Assembly: GCA_951799405.1 (NCBI GenBank)
Contig: OX637356.1
Location: forward strand, 14,035,229 to 14,099,228
Origin: Agapetus fuscipes
Taxonomy: Eukaryota > Arthropoda > Insecta > Trichoptera > Glossosomatidae
DNA: 64,000 nt
Direction of reading: 5' to 3'
A model generated the notes under the pieces. It was not told the origin of the DNA, searched no databases, and saw only the letters and a program-made list of their open reading frames with translations. This document shows positions 63,195-64,000 of the stretch, in pieces (within the stretch, counting starts at the first letter, position 1; every line of letters begins with the position of its first letter). Both the position numbers and the translations under genes were made by a program.

Positions 63195-63622
63195 TGCAAA
63201 ACGCAACGCAACGCAAAAAACGCAACTAAGCTACACATATATTTTGGCGCCCTTGAGATGTTCCTGGACCATTAAATGGCGCCACAGGAAAGAAATCATC
63301 CATCATCATCATATAGTGTAACTTCTTGCCGTGTTATCCCCGAAGTGGTCGCATGTGGCGAGTTGAACCTTTTTATTCTTAGAGGTAAGGGGGTCGGCCT
63401 TACGCCAACCACTTCAGTTAAAGTGGAAGTTTCCCAGCTCCCGAGAGGGCTGGTACTCATTTCTTGTGAAGGCTGAGTAAACTTTGCCGGTAATTTATTT
63501 CGGGGTTTGAAATAAACACCGAAACGGGAAATCATTTCTGACACCCTCGGTGGGATAAGAACCCGAGCTCACGGCATGGAATGCAAGCACTCTACCAACT
63601 GAGCTATCGACCGGACTTGAGC
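63195..63622 (-). mobile_element. Type II SINE interrupted by an L2 fragment
   Basis: Left tail AACGCAACGCAACGC (TTGCG units), 3' module, tRNA head at about 63545-63613 (CTACCAACTGAGCTATCGACC). The last 15 bases of the head are tandemly duplicated. Confidence 0.8.
63238..63312 (+). mobile_element. 75-bp L2-type LINE 3' terminus inserted in a SINE
   Basis: TTTTGGCGCCCTTGAGATG ... AAATGGCGCC folds into a hairpin and is followed by ATCATCATC. Bases ATAT occur at both edges. The SINE resumes at ATAGTGTAACTTCTTGCC. Confidence 0.75.
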
Positions 63623-63789
63623 TATCGACCGGACTGGACTTTGCAACTTAGATTAAATTATGTTTCTACCCCCGAGTCAAAAGGATATTTGTTAGCCTTG
63701 TGTTTAATACTTGGGAGTCCTGAAATTGACCCTTTGTATTGTTACTTCAATTACCGGTCGCAAAAATTGGCCTTACACATACTGAGACA

Positions 63790-64000
63790 AATCATCCCCT
63801 TAGTGCTTGTTTGGCTTATCATACATTTGATTCAAAGATGACCTTTCAATGAAATTATTCTAAGAATCACATTTTACACAATCTGAGCTGAAAAAAAACA
63901 TAAAACCCGATAATGCGAAAGTTGTTTTAAACATTTAAAAAATCAATTTACAGTTTTCATATGACACATTGGTCCAGTACACATACAAACATTGCTCATC
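63790..64000 (+). mobile_element. MITE m2, cut by the window end
   Basis: CCCCTTAGTGCTTGTTTGGC, TCAAAGATGACCTTTCAATG, GACACATTGGTCCAGTACAC; right TIR beyond the window. Confidence 0.75.

Overview
The window looks like a repeat-saturated nuclear region of an arthropod, probably an insect. The evidence is: eukaryotic-only elements throughout; an AT-rich background; many 5'-truncated LINEs and pol III SINEs; an LTR retrotransposon primed by a tRNA-Lys-type site; short TTAGG-type pentamers; and one intact intronless histone gene. The order of insect cannot be fixed from sequence alone. Apart from the histone gene I see no convincing host protein-coding gene. Most short open frames are readings of transposon tails or of satellite DNA.

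Layout. 0-11 kb: 3' ends of the dominant LINE (called LINE-A here), tRNA-type SINEs, a MITE (m2), a 136-bp minisatellite (5.3-5.8 kb) and several hairpin/foldback units. 12.7-13.1 kb: an H2A.X-type histone gene on the minus strand. 15.0-20.5 kb: a Ty3/gypsy-type LTR element with two identical 263-bp LTRs and an ATAG target duplication, but with an internal deletion in reverse transcriptase. 21-28 kb: MITE m1, a tRNA-Leu/Ser-like SINE, a large foldback, and an element bounded by inverted iterated 20-mers (26.4-28.2 kb). 28.5-30.1 kb and 37.5-38.0 kb: chimeric 5S rRNA-tRNA SINEs and LINE-D copies that share their 3' tail. 36.25-36.84 kb: a near-perfect foldback of about 520 bp. 40.4-41.8 kb: the longest LINE-D copy, inserted in an m1 MITE. 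46.4-48.0 kb: a 126-bp satellite interrupted by a LINE-A 3' end. 49-64 kb: more nested LINE-A, LINE-C, SINE and m2 copies, and a solo LTR (58.07-58.33 kb) of the 15-kb gypsy family.

How the parts relate. LINE-A copies carry the end of an RT-type ORF, a 3' UTR of about 250 bp and a GATTA or TATAGAT tail. About 36 copies explain most of the repeats in the window. LINE-D (L2/CR1-like) ends with a tail that also ends the 5S-tRNA SINEs, the expected arrangement when a SINE uses a LINE's retrotransposition machinery. The same tRNA-type head is joined to at least three different 3' modules. A separate recurring unit, CCTGA(A/T)GATG + short hairpin + GAAA, keeps its core while the stem changes with compensation. 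It resembles a hammerhead ribozyme core of the kind known from Penelope-like elements.

Family names LINE-A to LINE-F, m1/m2 and SINE types are local labels. Copy borders were read by eye and may be off by tens of bases.
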